17,929 nucleotides of DNA from an uncultured Ruminiclostridium sp. (GTDB lineage: Bacteria > Bacillota > Clostridia > Oscillospirales > Ruminococcaceae): positions 1 to 17,929 of the forward strand of contig CAKSIR010000035.1 in the NCBI GenBank assembly GCA_934462775.1, given 5' to 3'. This document shows positions 1 through 7,719 of the stretch, in pieces. The notes beneath the pieces are model-generated. The model was not told the DNA's origin, searched no databases, and saw only the letters and a program-made list of their open reading frames with translations. Position numbers and translations under genes: made by a program. Position 1 is the first letter of the stretch. Each line of letters starts with the position of its first letter.

Positions 1-47
1 AAGAAAAAAAGCGCCCCACAAGTGAATAATTTTCACAACATAATCCT

Positions 48-76
48 CGAAAAAGTTGCCGGTGGCAAGTTTTTCG
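48..76. repeat. Imperfect inverted repeat (hairpin) in upstream leader
   Basis: The arms at 48-60 and 64-76 are complementary over 13 positions with one mismatch and a 3-base loop. The right arm ends in a T run (70-74). It sits just before the terminator-like hairpin at 85-113, so it could be part of the 3' end of a transcript entering from the left. A weak terminator or a DNA palindrome are both possible. Confidence 0.5.
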
Positions 77-84
77 ACGCACTG

Positions 85-120
85 AGGCTTTTATACATTC
101 AGTATAAAAGCCTTGTTTTT
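85..120 (+). terminator. Probable intrinsic terminator of an upstream transcript
   Basis: A perfect 12-bp stem (85-96 with 102-113) encloses a 5-base loop and is followed by a T tract at 116-120. This is the classic Rho-independent layout on the plus strand. It would end transcription arriving from beyond the left edge and insulate the pilus operon, whose promoter lies about 160 bases downstream. Confidence 0.65.
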
Positions 121-134
121 TACATCACACTATC

Positions 135-165
135 CCGCAGTTTCAAAAATACTGCGAAACTGCGG
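135..165. repeat. Perfect 10-bp inverted repeat with 11-base loop
   Basis: CCGCAGTTTC at 135-144 is exactly complementary to GAAACTGCGG at 156-165. No T run follows on the plus strand, so it is not a clear terminator. A related half-site word (GCGAAAC) recurs around 194-200. It lies 110 bases upstream of the pilus operon promoter and could be an operator-like dyad or an RNA hairpin; nothing in the sequence decides between these. Confidence 0.5.
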
Positions 166-275
166 CATAAAATCGCCCTTTGTTTGTCAATATTGCGAAA
201 CAGCGAAATTGTTATTTGCGATATATTGGATAAATTTGCACAAAAAATTACTTAAATGTTTGTCACACACAGTAA

Positions 276-304
276 TTGAATTGACCTGCGCAGTATGATA
301 TAAT
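276..304 (+). promoter_or_regulatory. Sigma-A type promoter of the pilC operon
   Basis: TTGAAT (276-281) and TATAAT (299-304) are separated by exactly 17 bases. Transcription would start near 311, giving a leader of about 60 bases before the pilC start. A second TATAAT at 322-327 lacks a matching -35. This is the only convincing promoter before the seven-kilobase plus-strand pilus operon. Confidence 0.65.
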
Positions 305-370
305 AATCTTATATCTCTATATATAATATGTATAGAAATAATCGTATAAACAGAGTGGGGGTTGACATTT

Positions 371-1570
371 GTGGCTTCATTTTCCTACGTTGCCAGCGAC
401 ATTAACGGCAGAACCGTCAGAGGCAGGGATACGGCCGACAATTACCAGCAGCTTATTGAAAAGCTGAAGGAAAAAAACCTTTTCTGTACCTCGTACACAG
501 AGATTGTGGAAAAGGAAGAAAAGGCAAAGTACAAGTTCAAGACAAAGGACCTTGCGTTCTTATGCCGACAGCTCAGCTCAATGCTTACTTCGGGTATCAG
601 TATTGTAAGAGCGCTTAACATTCTGTACACGCAGCAGGAGGACAAAAAGCAGAAAGCAGTTCTGCTGGAAATCTACGAGGACGTTCAGCGAGGCCGCTCG
701 TTCTCCGAATCGGTTGCGTCCAAAAAGGGCGTTTTCCCGGTGTTCTTCGTCAGCATGGTTGCCGCGGGCGAGGCTTCCGGTAATCTTGACATGATTATGC
801 AGCGTGTTTCCGACCATTACGCAAAGGAAAACAAAATCAACAACAAAATCAAAAGCTCAATGACCTACCCAATAGTGCTGCTGGTAATGATGCTGATTAT
901 CGTTATTGCAATGTTCACCTTCATCATGCCGATGTTCATGGATATGTTCAGCTCTCCGGACGATATGCCTGCGCTTACAAAGGCAATGATGGACTTCTCC
1001 AATTTCCTTAAGGAAAAATGGTATATCTGTATCGCAATCGTTATTGCGCTTGTGTTTGCTATCAGAATATTGCTGAAAGCGCCGAACACGCGCCTTAAGT
1101 ACGACGAGCTGCTCTGCAATATGCCGAAGATCGGCAAACTGATGAAAACTATCTACACATCGCGTTTCGCAAGAACAATGTCAAACCTGTTCTCCTCAGG
1201 TATGCAGATGGTTGAATGTATCGAAAAGTCAGTAGGCACGCTGGGCAACTCCTACATAGAAAAGGTGTTCAGGGATCAGGTAATAGAGGACGTAAAGCAG
1301 GGTGAATCCCTATCCAACGCCATCACTAAAACAAATATTTTCGAGGGCATTTTCACCTCGATTATATACGTCGGCGAAGAATCAGGCACTCTCGACGATA
1401 TTCTCGCAAAAACAGCCGATTATTACGATGAAGAAGCAGATACCGCTATTTCAAAGCTGGTTGGTCTTATGGAACCGCTGCTCATCATCATTCTCGGCGT
1501 CTGCGTAGGTCTTATCGTTGCCAGCGTTCTGCCTGCACTTTACGGCTCGTTCGGCGCAGTTGCAAACTAA
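371..1570 (+). CDS. pilC: Type IV pilus inner-membrane platform protein PilC
   Basis: This 399-residue protein has the tandem T2SF fold of PilC/GspF, the integral-membrane platform on which the extension and retraction ATPases act. The first cytoplasmic T2SF copy carries GEASGNL near residues 133-139 and the second carries GEESGTL near 335-341, the conserved signature in both halves. Three membrane segments are visible at about 166-188, 216-236 and 367-391. Length is usual for the family. I chose the GTG at 371: the purine-rich GAGTGGGGG (353-361) is 9 bases upstream of it, whereas it would abut an in-frame TTG at 362 with no spacing. First gene of the operon; 25 bases separate it from the PilM-PilN fusion. 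Family assignment is very secure. Confidence 0.95.
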   Translation: MASFSYVASDINGRTVRGRDTADNYQQLIEKLKEKNLFCTSYTEIVEKEEKAKYKFKTKDLAFLCRQLSSMLTSGISIVRALNILYTQQEDKKQKAVLLEIYEDVQRGRSFSESVASKKGVFPVFFVSMVAAGEASGNLDMIMQRVSDHYAKENKINNKIKSSMTYPIVLLVMMLIIVIAMFTFIMPMFMDMFSSPDDMPALTKAMMDFSNFLKEKWYICIAIVIALVFAIRILLKAPNTRLKYDELLCNMPKIGKLMKTIYTSRFARTMSNLFSSGMQMVECIEKSVGTLGNSYIEKVFRDQVIEDVKQGESLSNAITKTNIFEGIFTSIIYVGEESGTLDDILAKTADYYDEEADTAISKLVGLMEPLLIIILGVCVGLIVASVLPALYGSFGAVAN

Positions 1571-1595
1571 AAAATAATAAAATCAGAGGTGCAAT

Positions 1596-3104
1596 ATGTT
1601 ATCAATCGACATTACCGATAAACAGGTCAAGATTGTCCGCGGCGTCCTTGCAGGTAACAAAATCAGAGTTATCGACGCCGACATGAGAGATCTCCCCCAG
1701 GGCAGCGTTGTAAGCGGCTATATCGCCGATATTCCTATGGTTGCCAGCGAAATTACCGATATGCTCAACACCAAGAACATAAAGGAAAAGGAAGCTATCG
1801 TCTGCGTAAATTCCAGCTACATTCTGTACAAGGAGCTTATGCTCCCGAAGCCCAAAAAGCTGACAAATTCCGTCGCCATTGAAGCAATGATTCAGGCGAA
1901 CATGGGTATCTCCAACGAGTACAACATTTCCTACTCAATTACGGGCGAAGCCACCGACGAGGAAGGCAAGCACATGATAAAGCTTATGGCTACCGCCTGC
2001 CCGCAGAGAATGATTGACGGATATGTAAAGCTGTTCTCGCACGTTGGTCTTACTCTTTCCCAGATCAACATTTCCAACAACTGTATTACAAGACTTATCC
2101 TCAACAACTCGCGTCTTGAAGCGTCGATGCCGCTTATGCTGGTGCAGATTGATACCGACTTCCTCAACATCAACCTTTACGAGGACAGCCAGCTGACATT
2201 CTCCCGCTACATAAAGATTGACCCGATGGATTACAACAACGATCCCGATTACGTTAATCAGGCTGTTTACGACAACCTTTTCCGCATGATTCAGTTCACC
2301 TCCTCCAGAAAGGACGCAAAGCCGCTGAAGGAAATCATGTTCTACGGCGTTATCAACGACTTTATCGCGCTGACAAACGCAATTTCCTCCTTCAACGTTC
2401 CCGCTCACATTCTTACAATGCCGAACAAGATTGTCACCATGTGCGAGCTGGACTTCTCCAAGTACGCAAACGCAATCGGCGCTTTCTATAAGGTAAACAA
2501 GGTTTATGACCATGTAAACCTGCTCCAGTCCTCGGCTGCAAAGGAAAAGAAGGGCGTAAACACATACCTTATCAAGCTTGCGGCGATAGCAGCCGTATGC
2601 TGCGGCGTGGTTGCGGGCGCAACCATCGGCATCAACGCCTACACGTCGGGAATTGACGCTCAGACAAACGCCGTAAACGCCGAAATTCAGGCCCCCGAGC
2701 TTCAGGCAAGACTGAGCGAGCTGAATAACAAAATCGGCACCCTCACCAACTACCAAAGCTACCTTGCAAGCATTCAGCAGGCAAACGACCTCTTTGACAA
2801 CAAGCCGAGAGCGATAACAGACGTTCTGAACAAGCTTGAGGAGTGTCTTGTTGACGGAATGCGCATTACCGACAGCGTAGCGATAAGCGAATATTCCCTC
2901 TCCGTTCAGTTTGAGTGCGACGACGACAGTATGCCGTCTACCTACGTTCAGGCGCTTAAGGATCAGGGCTATTTCGAGAACATTGCCTACAACGGATATA
3001 CAGGCAGCAAGTCGGGCGACGATGATTCGGATAAGGACGATAAGACCTATTCGTTCTCGCTGACAATGTTAATCAAGGGAGGTAACGGCGTTGAAGCTGA
3101 GTAA
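1596..3104 (+). CDS. PilM-PilN fusion, type IV pilus inner assembly protein
   Basis: The 502-residue product joins two normally separate proteins. Residues 1-305 look like PilM, an actin-like cytoplasmic protein: an N-terminal IDITDKQVKIV strand-turn (usually glycine-rich, here degenerate), a second beta motif around LVQIDTDFLNINLY (182-195), and an adenosine-type motif at 291-297 (ANAIGAF). Residues 307-311 read VNLLQ, matching the INLL-type cytoplasmic tail by which PilN docks into PilM. A membrane helix follows (about 324-349), then an extracytoplasmic helical/coiled region (350-400) and a small alpha-beta domain, as in PilN. An acidic GDDDSDKDD stretch lies near 474-482. Its role is to connect the cytoplasmic motor side with PilO on the outer face of the membrane. 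RBS AGAGGTG at 1585-1591. The domain split is confident; whether nucleotide binding survives is unknown. Confidence 0.85.
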   Translation: MLSIDITDKQVKIVRGVLAGNKIRVIDADMRDLPQGSVVSGYIADIPMVASEITDMLNTKNIKEKEAIVCVNSSYILYKELMLPKPKKLTNSVAIEAMIQANMGISNEYNISYSITGEATDEEGKHMIKLMATACPQRMIDGYVKLFSHVGLTLSQINISNNCITRLILNNSRLEASMPLMLVQIDTDFLNINLYEDSQLTFSRYIKIDPMDYNNDPDYVNQAVYDNLFRMIQFTSSRKDAKPLKEIMFYGVINDFIALTNAISSFNVPAHILTMPNKIVTMCELDFSKYANAIGAFYKVNKVYDHVNLLQSSAAKEKKGVNTYLIKLAAIAAVCCGVVAGATIGINAYTSGIDAQTNAVNAEIQAPELQARLSELNNKIGTLTNYQSYLASIQQANDLFDNKPRAITDVLNKLEECLVDGMRITDSVAISEYSLSVQFECDDDSMPSTYVQALKDQGYFENIAYNGYTGSKSGDDDSDKDDKTYSFSLTMLIKGGNGVEAE

Positions 3105-3906
3105 AACCGAAAGAACAATACTTACCGTATTTCTTGTTATAGTAATTCTTGTGGCAGGCACACTTATGTTTATATGGCCTGCATTCCAGAAAATTGACGT
3201 TTCAAAGCGTAATCTTGAATCCGCAAAGGCGGAAAGAGAAAACGTTTATGTAACCCTTCAGCGCGAGGAAACCATCGACGATGAAGTAAAGCAGGCATAC
3301 GACGACGCAAAGGACTATGAGGGTAACTTCTACAAGGACCTTCAGACCCAGGAGGCCGACGTTATTGTAAGAAAGATTCTCGAGGACGCAAAAATGTCCA
3401 CCGACTCCCTCAGCATCAGCGATCTTACAACGTCAACCTTAGCTCTTTCCGATTTTACGGAAATCGAGGTAACTTATCCGTTAAAGGAATATTCAAAGTC
3501 CCTTTCTTCTGTTTCGGGTGAAGAAGAGGTTCAGTATGACGAGGACGGAAACGTTATAATGACTCCCGAAATGAAGTATGCAGAGCTTGCGCAGTACTCA
3601 CAGGTAGTAGGCGCAATCAGCGTAAACTTCATGGTTGAGGGCAGACTTGATGACCTTAAGGCGTTCCTTGACGGAATAAACGCTCTGCCGCAGGCAACTT
3701 ACATTCAGTCGATCACAATCCCATATACGGCAAGCGCGTCTTCAACTTCTTCCGCAACCGAAATCGACGAGGACGGCAACGAAATCACAGTTGAAAGCAC
3801 AACAGAAACAACATCTGTCCTCAAGGACAGCTCAAAGGTTTCAACATCGGTAAACCTTATTCTCTACTGCGTAAACCCGATGGACGTACCCGAACTCGAC
3901 AACTAA
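3091..3906 (+). CDS. pilO: PilO-like type IV pilus assembly protein
   Basis: This 271-residue bitopic protein has a short cytoplasmic N terminus, one membrane helix (about 9-30), a coiled-coil stretch (about 34-90) and a C-terminal ferredoxin-like region, the general plan of PilO, which pairs with PilN. The start is the TTG at 3091, overlapping the end of the PilM-PilN gene by 14 bases. AAGGGAGG at 3075-3082 is well placed 8 bases upstream, so the overlap is real and suggests translational coupling. Low-complexity inserts rich in Ser/Thr/Glu (about 217-250) and a DEDGN loop that occurs twice (about 150 and 226) enlarge it beyond typical PilO (about 200 residues). Assignment rests on topology and position more than on sequence identity. 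Confidence 0.75.
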   Translation: MKLSKTERTILTVFLVIVILVAGTLMFIWPAFQKIDVSKRNLESAKAERENVYVTLQREETIDDEVKQAYDDAKDYEGNFYKDLQTQEADVIVRKILEDAKMSTDSLSISDLTTSTLALSDFTEIEVTYPLKEYSKSLSSVSGEEEVQYDEDGNVIMTPEMKYAELAQYSQVVGAISVNFMVEGRLDDLKAFLDGINALPQATYIQSITIPYTASASSTSSATEIDEDGNEITVESTTETTSVLKDSSKVSTSVNLILYCVNPMDVPELDN

Positions 3907-3928
3907 GAGCAATATCTGAGGTGATATT

Positions 3929-6091
3929 ATGAAGTTCTCCAACTTAAAAAGTAAACGAGGCAGCGTACTGTTTATTGTACTGCTGGTAATGTCGGTGCTT
4001 ATTGTGATGGCAGCGGCGGTGTACTATACGGTAGCGTCACAGAGAGAAGAGGTTGTGGCTGAGTACAACGGCGAACAGGCTTATCAGACTGCTTTGTCTG
4101 TGGATAATATTGTTACCTCATATATAGTTAATAAGAAAAACAGCAATCCGTTTAAGCAGAAGATGGTTGCTTTGGCTAACGGCGCGTCTTTTACCACCAC
4201 CGGCGGAGAGGTGGATTTAGGCTCGGACCTTGGAAATTGCAAGATTACTGTTACAAGAATTTCAAACACTGCATATAAGCTGGTAACGGAGGTATCCGTC
4301 GATGAGGAATCGGCTCGCATAGAGCGTATCCTTGAAATGACGACCGCGGTAACTCCGTCCGGATTTGACGGAAGATTCTTCACGTCTACCGGTCTGGTTC
4401 CTAACGACACATATCTTACAGGTCAGACCATTACTTCAAAAACGTTCTTCGACAATGAGTTTGTAATGTTCGCAAGCGGCTCAAGCAATACTATCCAGGC
4501 CGACCTTATCTGTGCGGGTACGCTTGCGTTTGAGAACGTAACGTTTAACTGCACGGAAAGCACCGATATAATCGTAGGAAACAACTTTATCAACAGCCAA
4601 AGTCAGGTGCTCGACTCAAAGGGCGGCACCTACTACATAGGAGCAAATTTCAAAAGCACAAGCACGTCAGGCTACGGAACATCTTCCAATCCCATAACCA
4701 TGTACGTCCTTGGAGATATGGAATGTAACGGAACGATTTACGGAGATGTTTATTGCTTCGGCGACTTTAAGTGCGGTGCGCCTATATACGGCAACGTCTA
4801 TGTAATGGGCAGCTTCACAACAGATAAGACTGTAAACGGCAATCTTTATGTAAACAAGGATTTTACGGTTCCGACATGGATGAGCGTAAACGGAAACCTG
4901 AGCCTTAACGGCAGTCTGCTGTTTAACGGCAATGTGGGCGTGACTATAAACGGAACGCAGATAACTCCGTCCAACGTGGCGTCCTATTCTCCGTCAACAT
5001 GGGATACAGCGGCTACGCTGCCGAAATCCGTTGACGAAATCAAAGCCTACATTAAATCTAATTTAGGCGACCCGCAGTATTTTGCATGGAATCTTGACGA
5101 CAAGCTTTCCGATACCCCTATAAGCATTGATTTTGACGGAAGAAACGCATTCTTCATTTATGACAGCGGAACAATCGTAAGCAGTATAAACAACAATAAC
5201 AACGCGCCTTACTATAAGCCTATAATCATTGATACAAACATTTACGAAATTGATTCTCTGACAGGCAAGAGGGTAGTCAGCAAATATCAGATAGGCGATA
5301 CCGACCCTAACGGAAATGTAGTAGACGCTTCGTCAAGATATTACAATACGCCGAAATGCAAGGACATTTATCTGACGCTTCAGGCAAATACTGTCGTAGA
5401 CGGCAAAAGCGCGTTCACATGGAATGTGGGAGGATCGGGCGGTAATCCTTATGTACTGGTAAAGGGTTCGGGAAATGTAATTTTCTACCTGCCCGACGGA
5501 GTTACCTACAAGCCGGGTATGTTCAGCTATGTAATGCACATGGGCTGGTTTTTCGAGCTTGGCGGCACTCTTCAGTATAACGACGACTACACAGACCTTG
5601 TAAGCGCCAACCGCGCGTCAATTCAGAACACAACCGCCATTTCAATAGCAGCAAGCGATATTGCGGCTTATGAAACCTTTGACGGCGAGCAGTACGAAAA
5701 CCTTATAAAGCAGTCCGTCAGAGATAAGTACGACGAAAGCGCTGCCGATGAAAATAAGCGGTATGTTTACATTCACAACAACATTTTCTTTGTAAGCAAC
5801 GACATAAACACAAGTATCGACCTTAACAATCAGGACGTCGGAATTACCGGCTTCGTTTACGCGCCGTTCATGACCCTTGAGCTGAAGAACAACGAATTGG
5901 CGCTTACAATGATAGGCGGTATTATCGTTTCGGACTACATTATGTCGACCACGCGTTCGTTTATCTGTACGATTCCGTTCGACTACTACCACGGAAACAA
6001 GGACGATCTGTTTGAGGATCTTCTGAATGCCAGCGGAGATCCGCTTGGTTCAAGCGTTGTCCGCGACTGGCGCGCTGTGGGTTACAATTAA
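3929..6091 (+). CDS. Large PilX/GspK-like prepilin with beta-helix-like body
   Basis: This 720-residue protein begins with a basic leader ending KRG (9-11), then an uninterrupted hydrophobic helix (12-33) like the N terminus of prepilins. It lacks the Glu at mature position +5, where Ile16 sits, as in GspK-type tip pseudopilins. Residues about 185-345 show short repeating strands with recurring Gly-Asn/Gly-Asp turns (GTIYGDVYCFGDF, GNVYVMGSF, NGNLYV, NGNLSLNGS), the look of a right-handed beta-helix. The C-terminal part has GFVYAPFMTLEL (641-652) and GGIIVSDYI (663-671), reminiscent of the C-terminal region of PilX-like proteins, and ends DWRAVGYN. RBS GAGGTGAT precedes the ATG; the next gene starts 12 bases after its stop. 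Likely role: minor pilin at the tip or initiation complex, perhaps adhesive. Family placement is moderate; the precise role is inference. Confidence 0.75.
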   Translation: MKFSNLKSKRGSVLFIVLLVMSVLIVMAAAVYYTVASQREEVVAEYNGEQAYQTALSVDNIVTSYIVNKKNSNPFKQKMVALANGASFTTTGGEVDLGSDLGNCKITVTRISNTAYKLVTEVSVDEESARIERILEMTTAVTPSGFDGRFFTSTGLVPNDTYLTGQTITSKTFFDNEFVMFASGSSNTIQADLICAGTLAFENVTFNCTESTDIIVGNNFINSQSQVLDSKGGTYYIGANFKSTSTSGYGTSSNPITMYVLGDMECNGTIYGDVYCFGDFKCGAPIYGNVYVMGSFTTDKTVNGNLYVNKDFTVPTWMSVNGNLSLNGSLLFNGNVGVTINGTQITPSNVASYSPSTWDTAATLPKSVDEIKAYIKSNLGDPQYFAWNLDDKLSDTPISIDFDGRNAFFIYDSGTIVSSINNNNNAPYYKPIIIDTNIYEIDSLTGKRVVSKYQIGDTDPNGNVVDASSRYYNTPKCKDIYLTLQANTVVDGKSAFTWNVGGSGGNPYVLVKGSGNVIFYLPDGVTYKPGMFSYVMHMGWFFELGGTLQYNDDYTDLVSANRASIQNTTAISIAASDIAAYETFDGEQYENLIKQSVRDKYDESAADENKRYVYIHNNIFFVSNDINTSIDLNNQDVGITGFVYAPFMTLELKNNELALTMIGGIIVSDYIMSTTRSFICTIPFDYYHGNKDDLFEDLLNASGDPLGSSVVRDWRAVGYN

Positions 6092-6103
6092 GGAGGAGCC
6101 GTT

Positions 6104-6952
6104 ATGAAAATAAAAAACAAAAAGGGCTTCACACTGGTTGAATGTCTTATGGCGCTGGTTCTGTTCGCTATTATGACAGTTATTGTCAGCGGAATTTTAT
6201 CCATTTCCTTAAAAAAATACAAGGAAAACAACAACAACCGGGATAATCTGAATCTTCAGGAAAAGGATTTTGCCGAGGATAATTCGTCTGTCAAGGAAGT
6301 TTCAAAGATCAATAAATTGGAAATTCCTTTTGACGGCGTAACCATCGAGGTCGAAAACGTCAGCAATAAGGCCAGCGACAGTACAACGAACTTACAGCTG
6401 AATAAGCTTGAGGCGACCATAGAAAAGGAATCCAACGGCGGCGGAGGCGGCGGCGGAGGACCAAAGCCGGATATAAAAACATCATCTCCGCATCTGTACG
6501 GTTCTAAGGCTTTAACAAAGGTTTATATCAAGTCGGAATCGACATTGGACAGCACGACCGACGTTTACGAAACAGCTCTTGAAATAAAGGTAACAGACAG
6601 CCTTAATTTGCTTGCAACCGCGGGAAACTCTATAAAGATAGTTCTTCCGAAAGGCGCTTACGGCGTTGAGGTGCAAATGACCGGCGGCGGACGATACGAC
6701 TATACAACCGACGATTACGACGAGCTTGATACAGAAAAGGACAGCACCCATATAAGATTTACCCAGTGCGCCGGCACACAGCCGGTTAAAGTAAAATACA
6801 AAATTACCAAAACGGATTATGAAAACAACTACGGTTCATTCTACAAATATTTTGTAGACAAGGACAGCACGGATACATCAACTAACACGGTTTCGTTTAT
6901 CGATACTGTTCTTGGAAAGAACACAGGCTATTACAATACTCCAACAGTCTGA
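6104..6952 (+). CDS. Type IV prepilin with polyglycine linker
   Basis: The 282-residue product has a textbook class III signal: basic leader, KKG (6-8) then FTLVE with Glu13 at mature +5, and a hydrophobic helix to about residue 36. PilD should cut after Gly8. An asparagine-rich stretch (42-47) follows the helix. Eight consecutive glycines (112-119), encoded by GGC/GGA repeats near 6436-6459, separate an N-terminal portion from a C-terminal domain (about 125-282), suggesting two domains on a flexible joint. It is too large and too unusual for a major pilin; a minor pilin role is more likely. RBS AAGGAGGAG lies just upstream. Residues beyond the N-terminal helix match nothing I recognise. Confidence 0.85.
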   Translation: MKIKNKKGFTLVECLMALVLFAIMTVIVSGILSISLKKYKENNNNRDNLNLQEKDFAEDNSSVKEVSKINKLEIPFDGVTIEVENVSNKASDSTTNLQLNKLEATIEKESNGGGGGGGGPKPDIKTSSPHLYGSKALTKVYIKSESTLDSTTDVYETALEIKVTDSLNLLATAGNSIKIVLPKGAYGVEVQMTGGGRYDYTTDDYDELDTEKDSTHIRFTQCAGTQPVKVKYKITKTDYENNYGSFYKYFVDKDSTDTSTNTVSFIDTVLGKNTGYYNTPTV

Positions 6953-6971
6953 AAAAAGTCACTTTTCGGAC
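6947..6971 (+). other. Hairpin across the stop codon between two prepilin genes
   Basis: Bases 47-55 and 63-71 of this interval (6947-6955 and 6963-6971) pair over 9 positions including one G-U, with a 7-base loop. It covers the stop of the upstream prepilin and lies about 20 bases before the next start. No T tract follows at once, so it is a better candidate for an mRNA processing or stability hairpin than for a terminator. Confidence 0.35.
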
Positions 6972-6990
6972 AGAAAGGACGGTTTTTCAA

Positions 6991-7680
6991 ATGAAAAAAC
7001 TTTTGAGAAAAAAAGGATTCACGCTTGTGGAAGTAATTGTAGCCTCGGCGATAACCGTAATTCTTCTCGGTTCGGTAATGGCGTTATTTTCGTCAACAAG
7101 GAACGTTTTATCAAGCATGAAAACCAACCCGTTTGTGGATCAAATAGAAAATTCCGTTTGCGATTATGTAAGACAAAGCTTAGAAAAGTCTAACGGCTAT
7201 CGAATCGGCGGCGTAAGTCAAGCCGATTTGACGTCAACGGCTGTTACATACCTTTCCGAGCTTACCTGCGGAGCGGGCGAAAAAAACAAATGCCTTATTG
7301 TGTCCGGCACTGAAGGAAGCTACAAGCTGTACGACCTCGGCGAGGTAACATCAACAAACATAACGTCAAAAATTGCTTCGCTGGCAGATTACAATGCGTA
7401 CAGCGCGGATTTTTATTCGGGCAAATCGTGCAAATTCGCGGTTTCCCAATCAATCGGCAGCAACTCAAGAATAACATATCTTAATATTACCACGCAGCTG
7501 TTTAACGACGATGGCTCAATCACAGCGCAGCCTACCGGCACCTACTTCAAAATGCTCAACGCCCCCGACGCAGCCAATGCCCAGATTAAAACGGCAGGTC
7601 TTGACGATTTGGCGACGGCTTACCCCGACGCTGACACCTGCATAATCTTTATTTACCGCATCAAGAATTACACACCATAA
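6991..7680 (+). CDS. Type IV prepilin (minor pilin type)
   Basis: This 229-residue protein begins with a basic leader (MKKLLRKKG), cleavage expected after Gly9, FTLVE with Glu14 at mature +5, and a hydrophobic helix to about residue 33. The rest is a soluble domain with two cysteines near residues 88 and 95 (TCGAGEKNKC) that could form a disulfide outside the cell. The N-terminal FTLVEVIVA sequence resembles PilV/PilW/GspJ-type minor pilins. It is the last gene of the pilC operon; the ATG follows AAAGGA at a normal distance, and it ends just before a hairpin terminator. The specific subtype cannot be decided from sequence alone. Confidence 0.87.
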   Translation: MKKLLRKKGFTLVEVIVASAITVILLGSVMALFSSTRNVLSSMKTNPFVDQIENSVCDYVRQSLEKSNGYRIGGVSQADLTSTAVTYLSELTCGAGEKNKCLIVSGTEGSYKLYDLGEVTSTNITSKIASLADYNAYSADFYSGKSCKFAVSQSIGSNSRITYLNITTQLFNDDGSITAQPTGTYFKMLNAPDAANAQIKTAGLDDLATAYPDADTCIIFIYRIKNYTP

Positions 7681-7706
7681 AAAATGCGGAGGCCCCCCTC
7701 CGCATT
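7679..7706. terminator. Intergenic terminator between convergent pilus genes
   Basis: A perfect 10-bp GC-rich stem (7683-7692 with 7697-7706) with a CCCC loop lies between the stop of the last prepilin gene and the stop of pilD. Read on the minus strand the stem is followed by six T (complement of A at 7679-7684), so it should end pilD transcription well. On the plus strand it is followed only by an AT-rich stretch, so termination there is weaker. Confidence 0.75.
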
Positions 7707-7719
7707 ATATATGCTTAAT

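Noticed and set aside
22..255. Open frame of 77 codons in the leader
   Set aside because: It runs through two hairpins including a terminator, has no ribosome site, and its composition looks non-coding.
1935..2756. Long antisense frame (273 codons) inside the PilM-PilN gene
   Set aside because: It is a shadow of the codon usage of the real gene, with low-complexity Val/Cys-rich translation and no ribosome site.
6912..7193. Alternative plus-strand frame between the two smaller prepilins
   Set aside because: It overlaps the certain KKGFTLVE prepilin gene in another frame and has no RBS.
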